Assembly: GCA_004026145.2 (NCBI GenBank)
Contig: CP034986.1
Location: 7,742,929 to 7,806,928, forward strand
Direction of reading: 5' to 3'
Length of the DNA stretch: 64,000 nucleotides
DNA from: Takifugu bimaculatus
Taxonomy: Eukaryota > Chordata > Actinopteri > Tetraodontiformes > Tetraodontidae
The translations under genes were made by a program, and so were the position numbers. Under the pieces are notes generated by a model. The model was not told the DNA's origin. It did not search any database and saw nothing but the letters and a program-made list of their open reading frames with translations. Within the stretch, counting starts at the first letter, position 1. The number at the start of each line of letters is the position of its first letter. Of the stretch, positions 50,041 through 63,022 are shown in pieces.

Positions 50041-53000
50041 CTCTGATTAGCCACACATGTGGGAGTGAAACCTGCTTTTACCCTCCTGCAGCTAAAAATC
50101 CTCCAATAACCTCAGTTCTCCATACAGTTCAAGGGTTCTCCATTAATTTCCCAGGTGGATTCAGTCGCTGGGATTTGCTCCCTGCAGTTTTTCCCAACCT
50201 GCTCGTGTCTAAATTGCATCCAATCACCCACCTGGACCCCGAACCTTTCAAATATACGCGACTTTTTAAATTTTTTTCACACTTCTTCTCATTCCGTCAA
50301 CTTAAGATCTGATTAGATCGGCGAACTCGAGCGACTCCAGCTGTGCCCGACTTAAGGTTCCGCGAAGGCCCAAAAAAGGAACTCTCGCTCGAGTAAGAAA
50401 TGGCATTAAGGGGCAATAACCTGGTTTGTGCGTTAGCGCCTCGTCATCGCCGGTTCAGGCTGTGACTGATTTTTATCAAAAAATTATTTTAGATCTATTA
50501 CAGTTTAATTCAATCTGCAGTGAGTCAGGCCTCTTTTTTTTTTTTTCTTGATTAAGCTACGGGAAGAAAATGGAAGGAGTAAGAGCGCGCGGTAATACTC
50601 ATGAAATTGCAGTGGGCAGCATGTTCTCTCGTAATTTGGTTTGGTGATTTTGAATGCATCTGCTGAAAGGCAATTACGGCCCTCGGCATTAGACCGACCT
50701 GATCTACCGGCAGAGGAGGAAATCAGAGGCTCTCTGTTGTGCAAAATGTCCTCACGTGGACTTTGGACTTTGTGTACCCGTCAGGAGCTGCGAGGAAGTT
50801 GCTCCGAGCTAAAGGCTCTTGCAAAGGTTTCCGCTGGTATTCGGGGTCTAAGAATCCAAAAGAAAACCGTAGCGATCACAGGGGAACAATGAGATTTAGC
50901 CAAATGCTCCATAGCTTCCACCCTCGCCTCCATTTCGATTTGATGCCACCGGAGAAGGGCCTTTGTTTAGTCGGTGACGGTCATGCCGGTTTGTGCGCAC
51001 TTGGATGGAGACTAATCACGTCTGCGGTGCTGCCGTACCATCAATCACCACATGCTAGCTATATTGTGGGTTTTAGTGGCAATCGTTAGGAGGGGTTTGC
51101 ACAATAAAACTGACTTTTACAAGACTCCCGAGGTTGGTGATGTGCTAGCTAGCTGTTGTTGTCTCTAAAACCATCCTCTCACACCCACAGTGGACACCAG
51201 AACCGGCTAAATGAGAACATCTCTCAGCTCTGCTAGGGCCTGACCCCAGGGAACAGTTCTGTCTGCTAGCTGGATCGCAACACGATTCCGACGTGCTATT
51301 CCGTGTTTGTAGCTAATAGACGGAACGGCGGTGTTTTGTTTACTCCGACGGAGCAGGGGCAGTAATGATGCCTCTTTTTGTCGACTTGTGGGAAGGGTCA
51401 CGGAGCTTTTCAGCGTTTGACATCAGCATCAACAGGTGGATGGACAGAGGTGTGTTTCTGAGTGAGAAAACTGCCTGATCTTAAAAACAGCCCCCTTCAG
51501 GTCCAAACGAAGGCTCCTGCAGACCGGCACCGGCTCCCTCGCTCTGCTCGCAGACTTCCGCCCTTTAGGCTCTGACCTGCTCTCTTTTGTTGCGAAGAAT
51601 TTGTTAAAATATTAACGAGTTCCGAGTTCCCCCGCCCGCACAAGACACATTAGGAATGTTGGAGATTAATAATGCACCCGAAAGCTTTGCCATTTTTTGT
51701 CTGAAGGATACGATATTTTACCAGTCAGACATGCTAGGCATCGGATTGTAGCAGAGGTGCTCGACTTGGACAGCTTGACTGCTTCCAGGAGCCCTATTTT
51801 GGTGCCCCCCCGCTCCCCAAATGAGATTATGGGGTGTATGAAAGAGGAGCTGTCAGAGCCGAGGGGGGACCGGCATGAAAGTTTCTCCATGTTTGCACAG
51901 CGGAGGATGTGCACGTCAGTAAAGAGCATGCTAACGCGTGAGGAGCCGGAGCAAACGGTGGGGGGTGGGGAGTTGGGGACGGACTCTCCATCATTCTGCA
52001 CAGCAGACACACATGTGGCGGCATGCCCGAGAGGGTTTCAATATCCCCGTGTTGTTGTGGCGCTTCGCTGCCGCCGCCTCGACCCCAGGAATGCAGTTCA
52101 TTATATCCTTCCCTCACACCAATCGAGCTGTTTAGCGGACGCTATTTACGGATGACTTGGAAAACATGTTTGCGTCCAGCCTGGAACAGAAAAGTCACCC
52201 CCGAGGAGTTCCCGCCAACGTTTCCCCACTGCATCCACCAAAAAATATTCCCGAATATTGTGCGCTGCATCCGCTGTGACCTTTAGCCTTACTTTAGCAT
52301 CAATGACAGCGGCGATTGGAGACTCTAGCTGGACCTGCTCGGTTTGGAATTTCTTGCCACATTCATATGCGGCGCCATTTATTTGTTAGCTTTGTAAACG
52401 TTCGGGGACAGTCGGCGGCTTTGTCAACAGTTGCGCATCAAATATCAATACTCAGAAATGAAAGTAAGTTAAAGAACAAAGCTAGCGTTCAGACGAGGGC
52501 AGTCGAAGAGAACGAGTTACCACATATTTGTGCTACAAGATGGGAAATAAAGACACAAATACCAGCGATTCCTCCGCCTTTGAGAGCGTTTATTTTGGAC
52601 ATTTCTACTGCAGAAGCCATCTGCGGCAGATGTGACCCCTTCAAAGATGATATAAGACATCGCTCTGCCGGAATAAGCGACTCGCGTCCCCGTATTCCGT
52701 ATAATCTCATCGGCCCGGCTGGTAGCAAACTAAAAAATAAAGCAAAGCTGACTGTAATGCCGGCCGCAGTCAGACAGATTCTTCTGAGTATTGAGGAACT
52801 GCAGACATTTAATATGGTTTCAGGTATTGATTTGAGGCACCTCAGCCGATAGCCTCTTTATTCTCCAGCTTCAGTTTCACCTTTAACTCCGGAAAAAGAG
52901 CGCTCCTTATTCCTCCCGTCCACTCGGCGGCAGATATTCGATCAAATCGTCCAAAGAACTCCTGTCTTTTTTTTTTTTGAAAATGGGTGCTTGAATAATA

Positions 53001-53397
53001 GCTTTTTTTTCCTCTTCTCTCTTGCTACGCTACAATTACGGAGGCGGGGGGGCGAGGAAACGGGGTTGTAATCAGGACTGAGAGGCCGCTCTTTGACACG
53101 GCTCATCTACTGCGAGCCGGTCCGCCGCGACACTTGGGACACAATAGCCAATTGTAAATTACAGAGTGGATTCAGTGGCTAGCGGTGCCCTGAGGGGAAG
53201 CTAGCCCACGGAGGGAGCGGAAAATACGGAAAATTGATACATTTGTTGGTGCCCCCCCCCCTCCTCTGCTTCAGGTTGATGAGGTTTGGGAACGTGGGAA
53301 AGGCGAGAGCATCAATCAAATTGACATGTCTGGGGGCAGTTAAATGATTAGAATGATGGTAACGCAAACAAGTTTTTTTTTCATATATTACCCAAAG
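50041..53397. other. Intronic DNA, no exon recognised
   Basis: Includes a T13 run near 50540, a repeat-free block at 50560-50720 (GGTAATACTCATGAAATTGC, GGCAATTACGGCC), and open frames at 51697-52155 and 52316-52852 (178 codons) that match no known family. A T10 is near 52970. Confidence 0.5.
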
Positions 53398-53421
53398 TTT
53401 TTTTTTTTTTTTTTTGGGGGG
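53398..53421. repeat. T18-G6 run
   Basis: Eighteen T followed by six G in the putative pcdh7 intron. It is not flanked by a recognisable retroposed copy. Confidence 0.9.
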
Positions 53422-54679
53422 TCACGCTTAAAAAGTTCTGAAGTTTATTAAACATTAATAACAGGTTGTAGCGGAAAGGAAGCAAACGGCTGGGAACTTT
53501 ATGGGCATAAAATTAACTTATTAGACAGTTAAGAGCTCCCGTGAATCTCCGTTTCTGGGGGGGGGGTGACAGGAAGCTAAGCGGCTGCGCAGGTGACATT
53601 TACGAGCGCGTCGCGGGGATCCCAGGACGGACTTGGAGAGGAGCCCATCGCTGTTTAAACGTCATCGGGATTCTGCGGCCCCGACTGCAAATGTTTGAGT
53701 AGCCGAGATTACCGAACAACACCCAACCCCACCGCCCCCTGGGGGGGGGGGACCGTTTGCCGACGGTCATCTGATGTCAGCGCAAACATGCTCGGGATTC
53801 AACTCGCCTTTGCATTCATTTGCTTTTGCGTGAAATATTCTGTCGGTGCTGGTGGCCCAGGGATTTATTTGAATCTCCTTATTGACCCCCCCCCCCACAC
53901 ACACACACCGCCGTCTCATTGAACAACGACGTGACAACTGTGGATCTTACGGATATGGCTGAATTATTATCTCTGCCAACAGAACTCTGATAGTTTAAGT
54001 TGCGGCAGCTCTCAGCGGCCTCGCCGTTGTTACCACGGCGATATACCTTCGCTAACTACTTCGAGATCCTCTGCCACAGCCAAATCACCTCACTTGTACC
54101 TGGTTGTTCTGGTCTACGGCTGCCAAAAGTGGAGCTCAGTGGCAACGTGTTCCCATAAAACAAAGTCCTGCTACCTGAGGCTGGCTCCGGCGTCGGAACT
54201 TTGTGTTCCGTTAAACTCTTTTGATAAAGCCACCTGGGCGAGCGGGGAGTGACTCAAACAAAGTTCCCACGGCTCTAAATTGGCAGCAGTTGCTTTAACT
54301 ACGATGGGCTTGTCTCATCCCAGTGCCGCGGCTCCTGAGGGATCCTGTGACTCACTGGCCTTCCTGCTTTGATTCACCGGATCAAATTAGAAAAGGGGGG
54401 GAATATCAGTAGGTGTGCAACGCTCCCGCTCTGCAGCCGAAGCTACCTTGTTTCTGCTCATCAAGTATCCCACATGCTAGGACTGTATTTTTTATCGACT
54501 TCTGATGCCCTAAAGGTAACCCCAACTGTACTGCCTCTGGAACAGCAGGTTAGCAACATGTCGTATTAGCTGCGATAGTAATTGAACGGCCACCATTTTA
54601 AAAGCTGACACCGGAGGTGGCCGTTTGTCAGGTTAGCACTGAAAAGCGCTTGGTCCCTCTGGACAACCAGCGCAAGAAA
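53422..54679. other. Intronic DNA, no exon recognised
   Basis: Contains G10 and C13 runs (53741, 53886) and a short CA stretch after the C run. Otherwise ordinary sequence with GCTAA-type words. Confidence 0.5.
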
Positions 54680-55140
54680 AAAACATTCATGAATAACAAG
54701 CTCAAGGCTGTGACCTCAGCCTACGACTGCTTTGGGCTCCACTGGGCATTTATTAGACTCATTTGAAGCCCACTCACAAGGCCCAACGGATCCAGTATCA
54801 ATACCTGGGCGTCAGTTAGCTGCACACTACAGGGCAGATGTAGCGTTAATCAGATAGCGGCTAATCCAGATCTATCCGAGCCAGGATAGAAGAAGCGGAG
54901 AGGATATGCCTTTCTGGGTCACGCGCACTGTGGAAATCTAGAGGTCAGAAAGCAGCTTCGGTTTAAGGTGCTTTACGAGTTCTGCGGCGTAAACTTGCAC
55001 TTTCCTGATGAAGTGCTGCTGCAAGTGCTTCCAGACTGCCGCCACTTTTGGCACATGTGGCCTAATGACGTGAGACTTTGAGTGAGTGACAACGCGACTG
55101 CGCCCGCGAGGCTGCCTGTGGGGTTTGGACATGTTTACTC
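54680..55140. promoter_or_regulatory. Candidate intronic conserved element
   Basis: Repeat-free for about 450 bases. Words include GCATTTATTAGACTC, GCGTTAATCAGATAGCGGC, CCTAATGACGTGAG (CRE-like TGACGTGA) and GGCACATGTGGCC, an E-box palindrome. A 64-codon minus-strand frame (54938-55132) reads as basic sequence with no recognised domain. Confidence 0.28.
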
Positions 55141-57129
55141 AGCTCATTCAAACGCTTTTCTTTTCTTCTTCCATGTGGGCTCTATTATTAACTCATCCGG
55201 TTAAGCGAGTTTGGCGAACACAAATATGGAATGTTACACTTTCGTGCGTAGCCTAAGTTGAATCCTAGGTTAAGCCACCTGCCCCCCGTCCTAAACCGGA
55301 CAGGCTGAACACAGCGGCTCCTGCTTCCTAACTAGCCTCGACCTGCCGCTGAACATCTGTCAGCGCTCATAACGAACCCTGCAGCATCTAAAGGTATTCA
55401 TGGTTATCTGGCCCCACCCTCACCGAGATCTTTACCCTCCCCTTGTGAGTAGACCGTGACTAGAGATAAGATCTTTAACAAGCTTGTTGCGAGTTATTTT
55501 AGCCTCGTGGGAGCACAATCACAGTCAGGTGTGACCCCAAACCCCCATGTGAGAGGTGGGCTGGACTGCAATACTCCAGGTGACCATGTTGAGGTTGTCA
55601 TTAATGAGTGTGGCCTCAAACAAATAAAGGTTTGTGAACAACCAGTAGAAACCTCTGGGACAGGGGTGGGCAACCCAGTCCTAAGAGGGCCCCGATCTAG
55701 CAGTATTTTCGGTGAAAGCACGTATTGCGTTCCCCTGGAATTACCTGTGTCCTCACTCAGGAATTCCCTGAGCCTCTGGTCGGACCCCCTCCTCTAGGAG
55801 GTGAGGACCCCATTCCCCAAGCAGATGATAAAATACGTGCTTAGAAAATGGATCCCGTTGCTCGCATTTAAAACTAAAACCCGTTTCTATGAACTGGCAC
55901 GGCGGCGGTATTTCCAGGCTTCCAGCGCCCACCGAAATACCCTCGCAGGCACTAACTCCGTCCCCCCTCCCGCAGGATTGTTTGTCGCCTTAACAGTGTT
56001 ATCAGCAAGTGATGCATTCTGTGCGCCTACGTGTGCGGTGGGCGACCCCGCCTCACGTGTTCCGCTCGCATCGGGGAACAATGACAGCAGCAGCCGCGGC
56101 GGCGGGAGGAGGAGGCCCCCGCTATGCGGTGTGAGCCGGTTCTCTGATGGGGAGGCAGGTGACAGGTTTGAAAAATTGGCAAACGGCGCTCGCTGGAAGG
56201 CTTCCTGGGGGCTCGGGTAGTTTTAGAAATCACGCGTGAATGCAGAGGAGTGTGAATGAAAAATAGCCGTGTGATTTCACCATGTTGTCCCCCCCCCCCA
56301 CCCCCCACTGTCTTCGCTGTCATCTGCCCCTCAAAGCTCGCCGTTCTCTCGGCTCCTCGCCGCCTCTGTTTCAACACTCCCCCCGTCTCGCCTTCTGTTT
56401 TTGCTCTTCCGTTCTCACCCTTCCATCCTCCGCTTCTGTTCTGTGCAGCTTAGCAGACGTGGTTATTTGGGGATTAGAATCTGTAAAACCCGCCTTAGGT
56501 GTGTTTGCCTTTGTTACTTTCCCATAGTGGCGCCGCACCGTTGGCGGTTGATCCTCGCTCAGAGGTCAGGCCCATTCCGTGTGGTTTAGCGGCGATCCCG
56601 TCACCGGATTTTTAAGCGGTGTGGCTGGCACTTAGCGGGGAAGCCCGTCGGACGTTCTGGGGACGCGCGGCCCGGCTTCACTTGGCCTGGAGCAAAGCAG
56701 TCGGAGGTCGCGACCCCGCGGGGTTGGAGGCTTACGTGCTAGCATACAGATTTGAACAAAGACTGCTGGGATTTCCTGCTTTTTGTCCGTTCTATCATAA
56801 TAGATGTGGAGCCACCTTTAAAACACTCGCTCCAAACCGTTCCGGAGTCTTTCCGGCATCTGTTTTTTTTTTGTTACCAACTGAAACCGCAGCCTGATCC
56901 CTCCTGCACATCTGTCCCAGATTGCTCCATCCTTCCTAATTAAACCCTGTTTACCTCAACAGTCTTAAATCCAACTCCTGGCTAATTACGAGGCGCGGGG
57001 CGCTGCTTAAACCTCGCTCGCTGATGAGGGCGAGGAGGAATTAGAAAATGCAACAACAGCAGAACCCCCCCCCCCTCCACCCCCACCCCGAGAGGCCCAG
57101 CTCTGCCCCCACCTGCGGACCACACCGAT
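55141..57129. other. Intronic DNA, no exon recognised
   Basis: Apart from the hAT-like fragment at 55661, it holds GC-rich DNA at 56020-56160 (GCGGCGGCGGGAGG) and C-runs at 56290-56306 and 57066-57085. No exon. Confidence 0.5.
55661..55830. mobile_element. Fragment with the same hAT-like terminus
   Basis: It begins CAGGGGTGGGCAACCCAGTCC and continues AGAGGGCCCC, close to the start of the element at 28095 and to a widespread fish hAT-type terminal repeat. The other end is unclear; a degraded inverted copy may be GAGGACCCCATTCCCC near 55803-55818. The interior differs from the 28 kb element. It lies in the putative pcdh7 intron. Confidence 0.45.
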
Positions 57130-57340
57130 GTTTTACGCCAGATTTAAAACCGGGGAGGGGAAAAAAAGCCTAATTAATGCTGCAGAACAGCGCTTTAACA
57201 TTGTTTTGGTGTCTTTGACAGAAGGCGGAATAAAAGGAGCGAAAAAAGGGGAATCTGGAACTTGGGGCGATTTCCAATCATGCATTTTTAATGTTCATTC
57301 CGCTGTTTCTTAATTAAATCCATGCATCTGAATAATAACA
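57130..57340. promoter_or_regulatory. Candidate intronic AT-rich element
   Basis: Repeat-free, with GCCTAATTAATGCTGC, CATGCATTTTTAATG and TCTTAATTAAATCCATGC. These give several TTAATTA homeodomain cores and two ATGCAT words. The function is inferred. Confidence 0.3.
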
Positions 57341-57544
57341 GTAAAAAAAGCCTATCACAACTGGGTTTGAGGCGGAGAACGGAGCGTTTCCGATGCATAA
57401 TTTCTCCGGGAACATCCACAAGGGATTTGAACCCGTGTCACTGGGCTGGGCTTCTTCTGGAGGGAGCAGCATTCCTGACACATTCCTGATGGTGATCTGA
57501 AGCCAAGGTCACGAAGACCCATTTAAACCTGGGTTAACCGACTC

Positions 57545-57590
57545 GTCTCTCTCTCACACACACCCCAACACACACACCCACACACACCGA
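57545..57590. repeat. CT/CA mixed microsatellite
   Basis: Short CT units turning into interrupted CACACA/CCCA units. Confidence 0.85.
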
Positions 57591-60500
57591 ATTATCCCGG
57601 CCATGAGCCTGATTCAATTAGCAGGAGGTGAGGAGCGGAGAGATGAGGGTCGCGCTTGCCGTTCCAGCCCGAATGGTGATGCTTCCTGGGAGACTCAGCC
57701 CGTCTATATTTGGCAGCTCCCGGGTCAGCGTTCCCGTGGCTGTACTCGCTGCGGCGGCCGTCTATACGTCTCTGACGTGTGTTTGGCTAATAAAAGCCCC
57801 CTGTTGCTCCGCCTGAGCGTCAATGAGGTGGGACGCACACGCGAAACACTGAGTGCCGGTTAGCATCTCCTTACCGACACCAAATTAGCCTGGCTAAGCA
57901 CCTCGTATTTGCTGATAGCATCAAAGAAAACCCTCAACGATGGAATTTCTCCTGTTTTCACAGCGTGGCGAGAATTATAGCGGAGGCAGAAATCCAACCG
58001 ATGATCGGCCGTGTTGTTAGGTATAGATTTCCTTTAGCCGCTATTAAAGCCGGCGATCCATCAGAAAACAAACATATTTAAAAGATGTCCGAACACGCTT
58101 CGGCTCCCGTGTTTATAAGAAGCACCTGGTTCTTCCTGCGCCTCCCTCCCCCGCACGGCTGCTCCCAATGTCAGACTTGAGTTGTTTAGCGAGTGGAAAT
58201 AGTTTTATTCTCACGTTAGGTTTCGTTTTCAAAGCTATTTGAAGATCAAAGGGCCAACGCGTATCAGGTATCACGAGTTATCGGTGCCTCCGAAATGAAA
58301 CATGGAGTTGGAATCCAGCGATCAGATGTGATTCAGGCTCCGCGAGAGGCAACGTGGCCTTGGGGGAGAGAAGCTCGCGATAAAAACAGAAAAACAAGTC
58401 GGTCGTGTTTTTCTTTGATTCCTCTCATTGATCACTAATTACAGCCTGACGAGAGCGCCGTTTAAAGCAACAACAAAGGGAGTCCGGCACCGAGCTACTC
58501 ATTAATTACCAATTGTAAAACATTTACTGTGACAACATCAAAGAAATCTGCCCCCCCCACCACCATCTTTACGGTTTACACGCAGCTGCTGTTCGCATGA
58601 ATCAGAATTAGCCAACATTTAGCGAAGACTGCTGGGCCGGTTCTGGAAGAACGGGCAGGAATTAAAGCGAACCGCCGGGCCTTGATGGCGCGTTTGTTAG
58701 ATCAGGATACAACAAATGCTAAAAAGACATCTGAACGGCGCCGGCCCACGTTATAATTCCACTATACGGCAACAAAGGGAATGTGAAGGAGATTTACCGC
58801 AGAGGGAAAAATAAGTGTAATACAAGAGGAGAGAAGCGCGAAGAGGAATTCAGACTTTTAGAAGATGTGAGGTCACGGCGAGGCTTCGTGGGAGAAAAAA
58901 AACCCGAGAGAAAGGCTGGAAATTAATGAGACCTGAACACGCTTCAGCTAATGAAAGAAGCAGGTTTCTACCAAGGCTCGGACCGTCGCTAACGCCGCCA
59001 GGAGCGGCGGGTTGGAGCGAGGCTTTAATGTCGATGTCTGCCAACCTTTGTGGCGCTGGAATAACAGAATCCTAATCTGGCGGAATGTCGCGGTCAGGGG
59101 CGGCGGTGAGGCCCGAGGCTTTGTTCCCGTTTGTTCCTGGAACTCTTCCAGGTGTGTGTAAGAGAGAGAGTTTGTGCCGTAGCTTCTGTTCGCGTCACAT
59201 GACCTGGGCGGCTGTTGGACGACCTGCAGACAGCCGGCGCTCGCCGGCGTGAAGGCTGCTTCCAAAAGGCAGCGCTACAAAGGCAGCGATAAACCGTGAC
59301 GCTCTGCCTCTTGACAGCAGGAAAAATAACGGCTAATGAGAAAAATTAGGCTCCTGAGCCGAGATCGGAGCCGCTCAGAAGAGGCTCCGGGAAGAGCGAC
59401 CTTTTTCCCCTCCGGATTGACAGACGACCTCACAGCTCCAGACGCTAAGTGGAATCTGAACTCATGATGAACTCTCGGATCACTTCATGGAAGCTGCGGT
59501 GACACGAGCCAACCCCCCCCCCCGTGGATTTCTGCTGGCTTCCGTACGCAGTAATAATTCAGCCGGTGTCTGGGGATCAGAGGAGCCCCCTCATCTGGAC
59601 CCCGGGATCATTAAAATGCCTGAGGCCAAACGTGCTCCTCGCTGAGGCTGTTTCTCGTCTCCCGCTCCGCTCCGGCGACTCATTCTGCCAGAGAACGCTC
59701 GGATCGCTTCAAAAAAGCCCAAATAAGGTGCTTTCTGCGCAAACACCTGTTTTTTTTCTACCCCCCCCATTTTTTCCTCCCTCCGTTCGCTCCCCTCATT
59801 TCTCCCAAGTCTGTGTTCCCTATCAAAACAAAGCCAAACAAGGCAAGGAAACAAACATTAGCCGGGGCCTTTTCACAAATTAAACCTCAACTTTTTCCGA
59901 TCTCCGACGGTAGCCCGGGTGTTTGTTGCCGTGATGTTTGCCGGCGATAACGACGGAACCCTGTCGACTAAATAAAGCGTCTTTTTTTTGTGAGAAGAGG
60001 GGCGGAACGCTGGATTCAGGGTCGGGTGCGGCGTTCTCAATCAGGAAGCCGCGTTTTTATCCCTTTGAAAACTAGCGTGGGCGAAGATTTCAAGGAAAAT
60101 GCGCATTGTGATTCAAAGCACAAGTCCGACCCCAAACAAGCAGGATGCTAGCTAAGCTAAAGGGGTCAGGTGACCAGCGCCGACCTCTGGTACGTATAGC
60201 ATAAGCGTCGGTGTCGACTATCGATTCGCCGATCGGCCGCCTCGTGGAGTGAGAGGTCCTGACGAAAACGGCGCAATCCATCGATCCCGTTATTATTCCT
60301 TCCGCTGTGGATTTAGCTCGGAGCGTTTTTTAAAGTGGAGGATAATCAGCATCAACACGTTTACATGTTGAGTCCGAGAGGAGTTCAAACAAATTGTGTT
60401 AGCCTTTTTCTTCTGTGCTAACGCAACCTGATTGCAGGTCAGCTCTCGTTTTCGCTCCATTACTGGGGAGGTGTGGGGGGGGGGGGGGCTGCATTAGGCT

Positions 60501-61514
60501 TCTTCCTGCACGTAGAAAATGTGCTCGCTCAACGGTTTAATCCGCCGAAGACCCTTTTAATGACGGGAATTTTATACTACACTGCCTTATTCAATTAGAC
60601 GACAATGGTGTACGAAGCCGATATTAGCTAGCTGGCGCCCCCCCCGACGTTGCAACACATGTTGACGTGGCGCCGCCGCCGTAGCGAACTGCAGGACATC
60701 ATCTCATTTTAGCTGATGCTTCGCAGCTAATGACGGCTGTTGAATTGCAGATCTGGGCGGCGGCGTGTGTTTGCCAGAGTGAATTATTGTTATTTCATCT
60801 ATTTCTCAGAGGGGGGAAACAAAATATTAACACCAGTGTAGCGGCTGCGTTTGTCGGGCACATTTGGTCTGTTTGAACTTGGATGATAAGGAAATATTAA
60901 TGGAGACGGGAGGGTTTTCCGGATTTACCGGCGTTTGTTTGTGCTCGCTGCTGGTGGGGGCGAATTAAAAATAAAGGCGGGCAGGTGCGCAAACAAGGTG
61001 GAGAACAACGGTGCCCCGGCTCGTCTCCGTCTCCAAGGGGCCCGGAACAAACGAGCACTGATTGGGCCTGATGTTTCCTAAAACGCCTCAGTGGTTTTCA
61101 GTCGCCATCCGCAAACAGGTACAGGTCGGTACGCTAGCGGCGTTAGCCCCCCAACAAAGTGTGTGTGTGTGGGGGGGGGTTAGTGCCTGACAAGATCTGA
61201 AACAAATCGGAGAGGCAGAAGCCGGAGAGGGAGGGATAAAAATACAAAAAAATAAAAGAGGCCATTTTGTATGTGCGAGAGCGAGCGAGGCGGGCGAAGA
61301 TTGCACACAAAGTCCTTCAAATCCCCAGAGGCGTCCGGGGGCCGTCATGTGCCGAGCGGCAAATTGATCGTGACGCGGACCCGTGGAAAATAAAAATAAA
61401 AAAAGAGAGAAGAAGATGAACCCGGATCGTGCAAGTGTGTCAACGGCGCAAAAGATGAAGCGGCTGCGGCGCCTGGAAGAAAGGGAACACACGCAGACCG
61501 CAGCCATGCGGCAA

Positions 61515-61556
61515 CGACCGCCGCGGCCCCCGCCGCCCCCGCCGCCGCCCCCCCCA
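61515..61556. repeat. CCG-rich low-complexity tract
   Basis: Imperfect CCG/CCCG units ending in a C8 run. Frames through it give poly-Pro or poly-Gly/Ala and are not genes. Confidence 0.85.
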
Positions 61557-62992
61557 CGTAATTCACCGTTTCACCAAACTGCTTTATCTGAGGAGCTAAA
61601 CAGGGTCGGGCTTCCAGGGGAATTTCTCTCCCACAGTTAGCAAGAATCACGCTGACGACCTTGAAATCCGAACTTCTGTCTCCTCGCCGCGGCTCTCTGG
61701 GCCGTCCCGAACAGCCATCTGGGGGGGGGGGGGGCGCATGGGATTTGGTCATTTATCCAAATGGCCAAATAAAGTAAATCTACCCATGAAGTATTAGCGA
61801 GAGGTCAAGGGGGAGGCTGGCTTAAGCCAAACAATCTGGCCGTTTTTGGAGAGGCTGCGTCCGATTTGACGCTAAAATATTGACGCTGACGTGTCCGGCT
61901 GGAGCAGCTGCTGCGCCGCGGTTTAGCAAGAGCGGCCGAGCGACAACAGGTTTACACTACAGGTTGAATAATTCATCCGCGGCCTCGTCGCGGACAGCAG
62001 CTATCTTTCATCTGGATGCTAAGATGCTTATTTAGAGTCCCGGTTAGCATTTTCATACAGCTTCTGATGAGAAATGGTTTCAACGTAAACAGGTAAAAGT
62101 TTCCCAGGAATCTCTCCAGGCTACTCGCAGCTGTGGCCATTAATATTGTCGAAGATACAAAAGAACTGTGACATGGAGCAGTACGCTAGCACGTAACTAC
62201 GTTTCGCTCGTTGCTGGAATGACAGAAATTTGTTTTGGCGCTTTGGCGCTAACATGACTCGGCCAACATGCGAGGTCAAAGATCGGAGAATCGGTAATAT
62301 TTAGAGCTCCACGGCCTTCGTACGCCCTTTTGTTAGCATAAACATCCCGCTGAGGGATTGGAGATTTCTCAACGGCAGCCGTTATAAATCCAAACATCTG
62401 CAACTGTTAAGTTTAAACATTGCTCTTTGCGAAACAACCTCCCCCGTCGTTGCTGGTTTTGTTAACGGCAGAGCAGCTAGCATTGATTCTTTAGCTCAAG
62501 CGGAGATCTTTTTCCCTCATCACAGCAGGGGGGCAGTGCTTTGTTCCTGAACCCCCCCCACAACGCTCTGCTCCCGACATCAACACCGTCGTCAAACTGC
62601 CCAGGGCAACAGGGGTCGCACCTGATCTCCCCCCCCCCTTGGCTCGTTCCCCCGACCAATTACCAATTCCCTTTTTTAAAGATAATGACACTGAGGTTTG
62701 ACAGGGGTTTTTCCTTTTTCTCCGTCTCCTTTTGAAGGCCTTTAATCTCGGCTCAAAGACAGACGGGCCGGGCGAGATCCCGTAGAACGGCGGCTGCATC
62801 TTTGACCTCGGCTTGTCCCCCCCCCTCGAGCGTGAGCCTCATCGCTGCGGCGGGGTGTCGCCCAAGCGCCGACCAGATCAAACGCGCGCGTTTCGGAATC
62901 CCATCCAAGTACCTGATAACGTAAAAAAAAACATGACAGAAAAGAGATGAAAACCCTGGCCGAACTTTTTCCAGCTCAAACTTCTCTGACAG

Positions 62993-63022
62993 CCCCCCCC
63001 CCCCCCCCCCCCCCCCCCCCCC
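62993..63022. repeat. C30 homopolymer
   Basis: Thirty consecutive C, the longest mononucleotide tract in the window, followed four bases later by another C10 run. Such a tract can form i-motif or G-quadruplex structures and is a likely sequencing weak point. Confidence 0.9.

Larger units (their letters stand above)
57341..62992. other. Intronic DNA, no exon recognised
   Basis: Possible regulatory textures at 58180-58560 (ACAACAAAGGG SOX-like, ATCACTAATTACAG, TCATTAATTACC) and 60775-60910 (GTGAATTATTGTTATTTC, GGAAATATTAATGG). Poly-G/C runs are near 59513, 60475 and 61721. Open frames such as 61345-61752 (minus) are low-complexity. Confidence 0.5.

Noticed and set aside
52316..52852. 178-codon plus-strand frame in the intron
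   Set aside because: No domain, signal peptide or acceptor-donor framing was recognised; the length is within chance for this GC content.
54938..55132. Basic 64-codon minus-strand frame resembling a possible transposase remnant
   Set aside because: No catalytic motif or terminal repeats nearby, and no match I can name.
57425..57450. Possible tRNA B-box (GGATTTGAACCCGTG)
   Set aside because: No matching A-box, acceptor stem or anticodon arm could be laid out around it.
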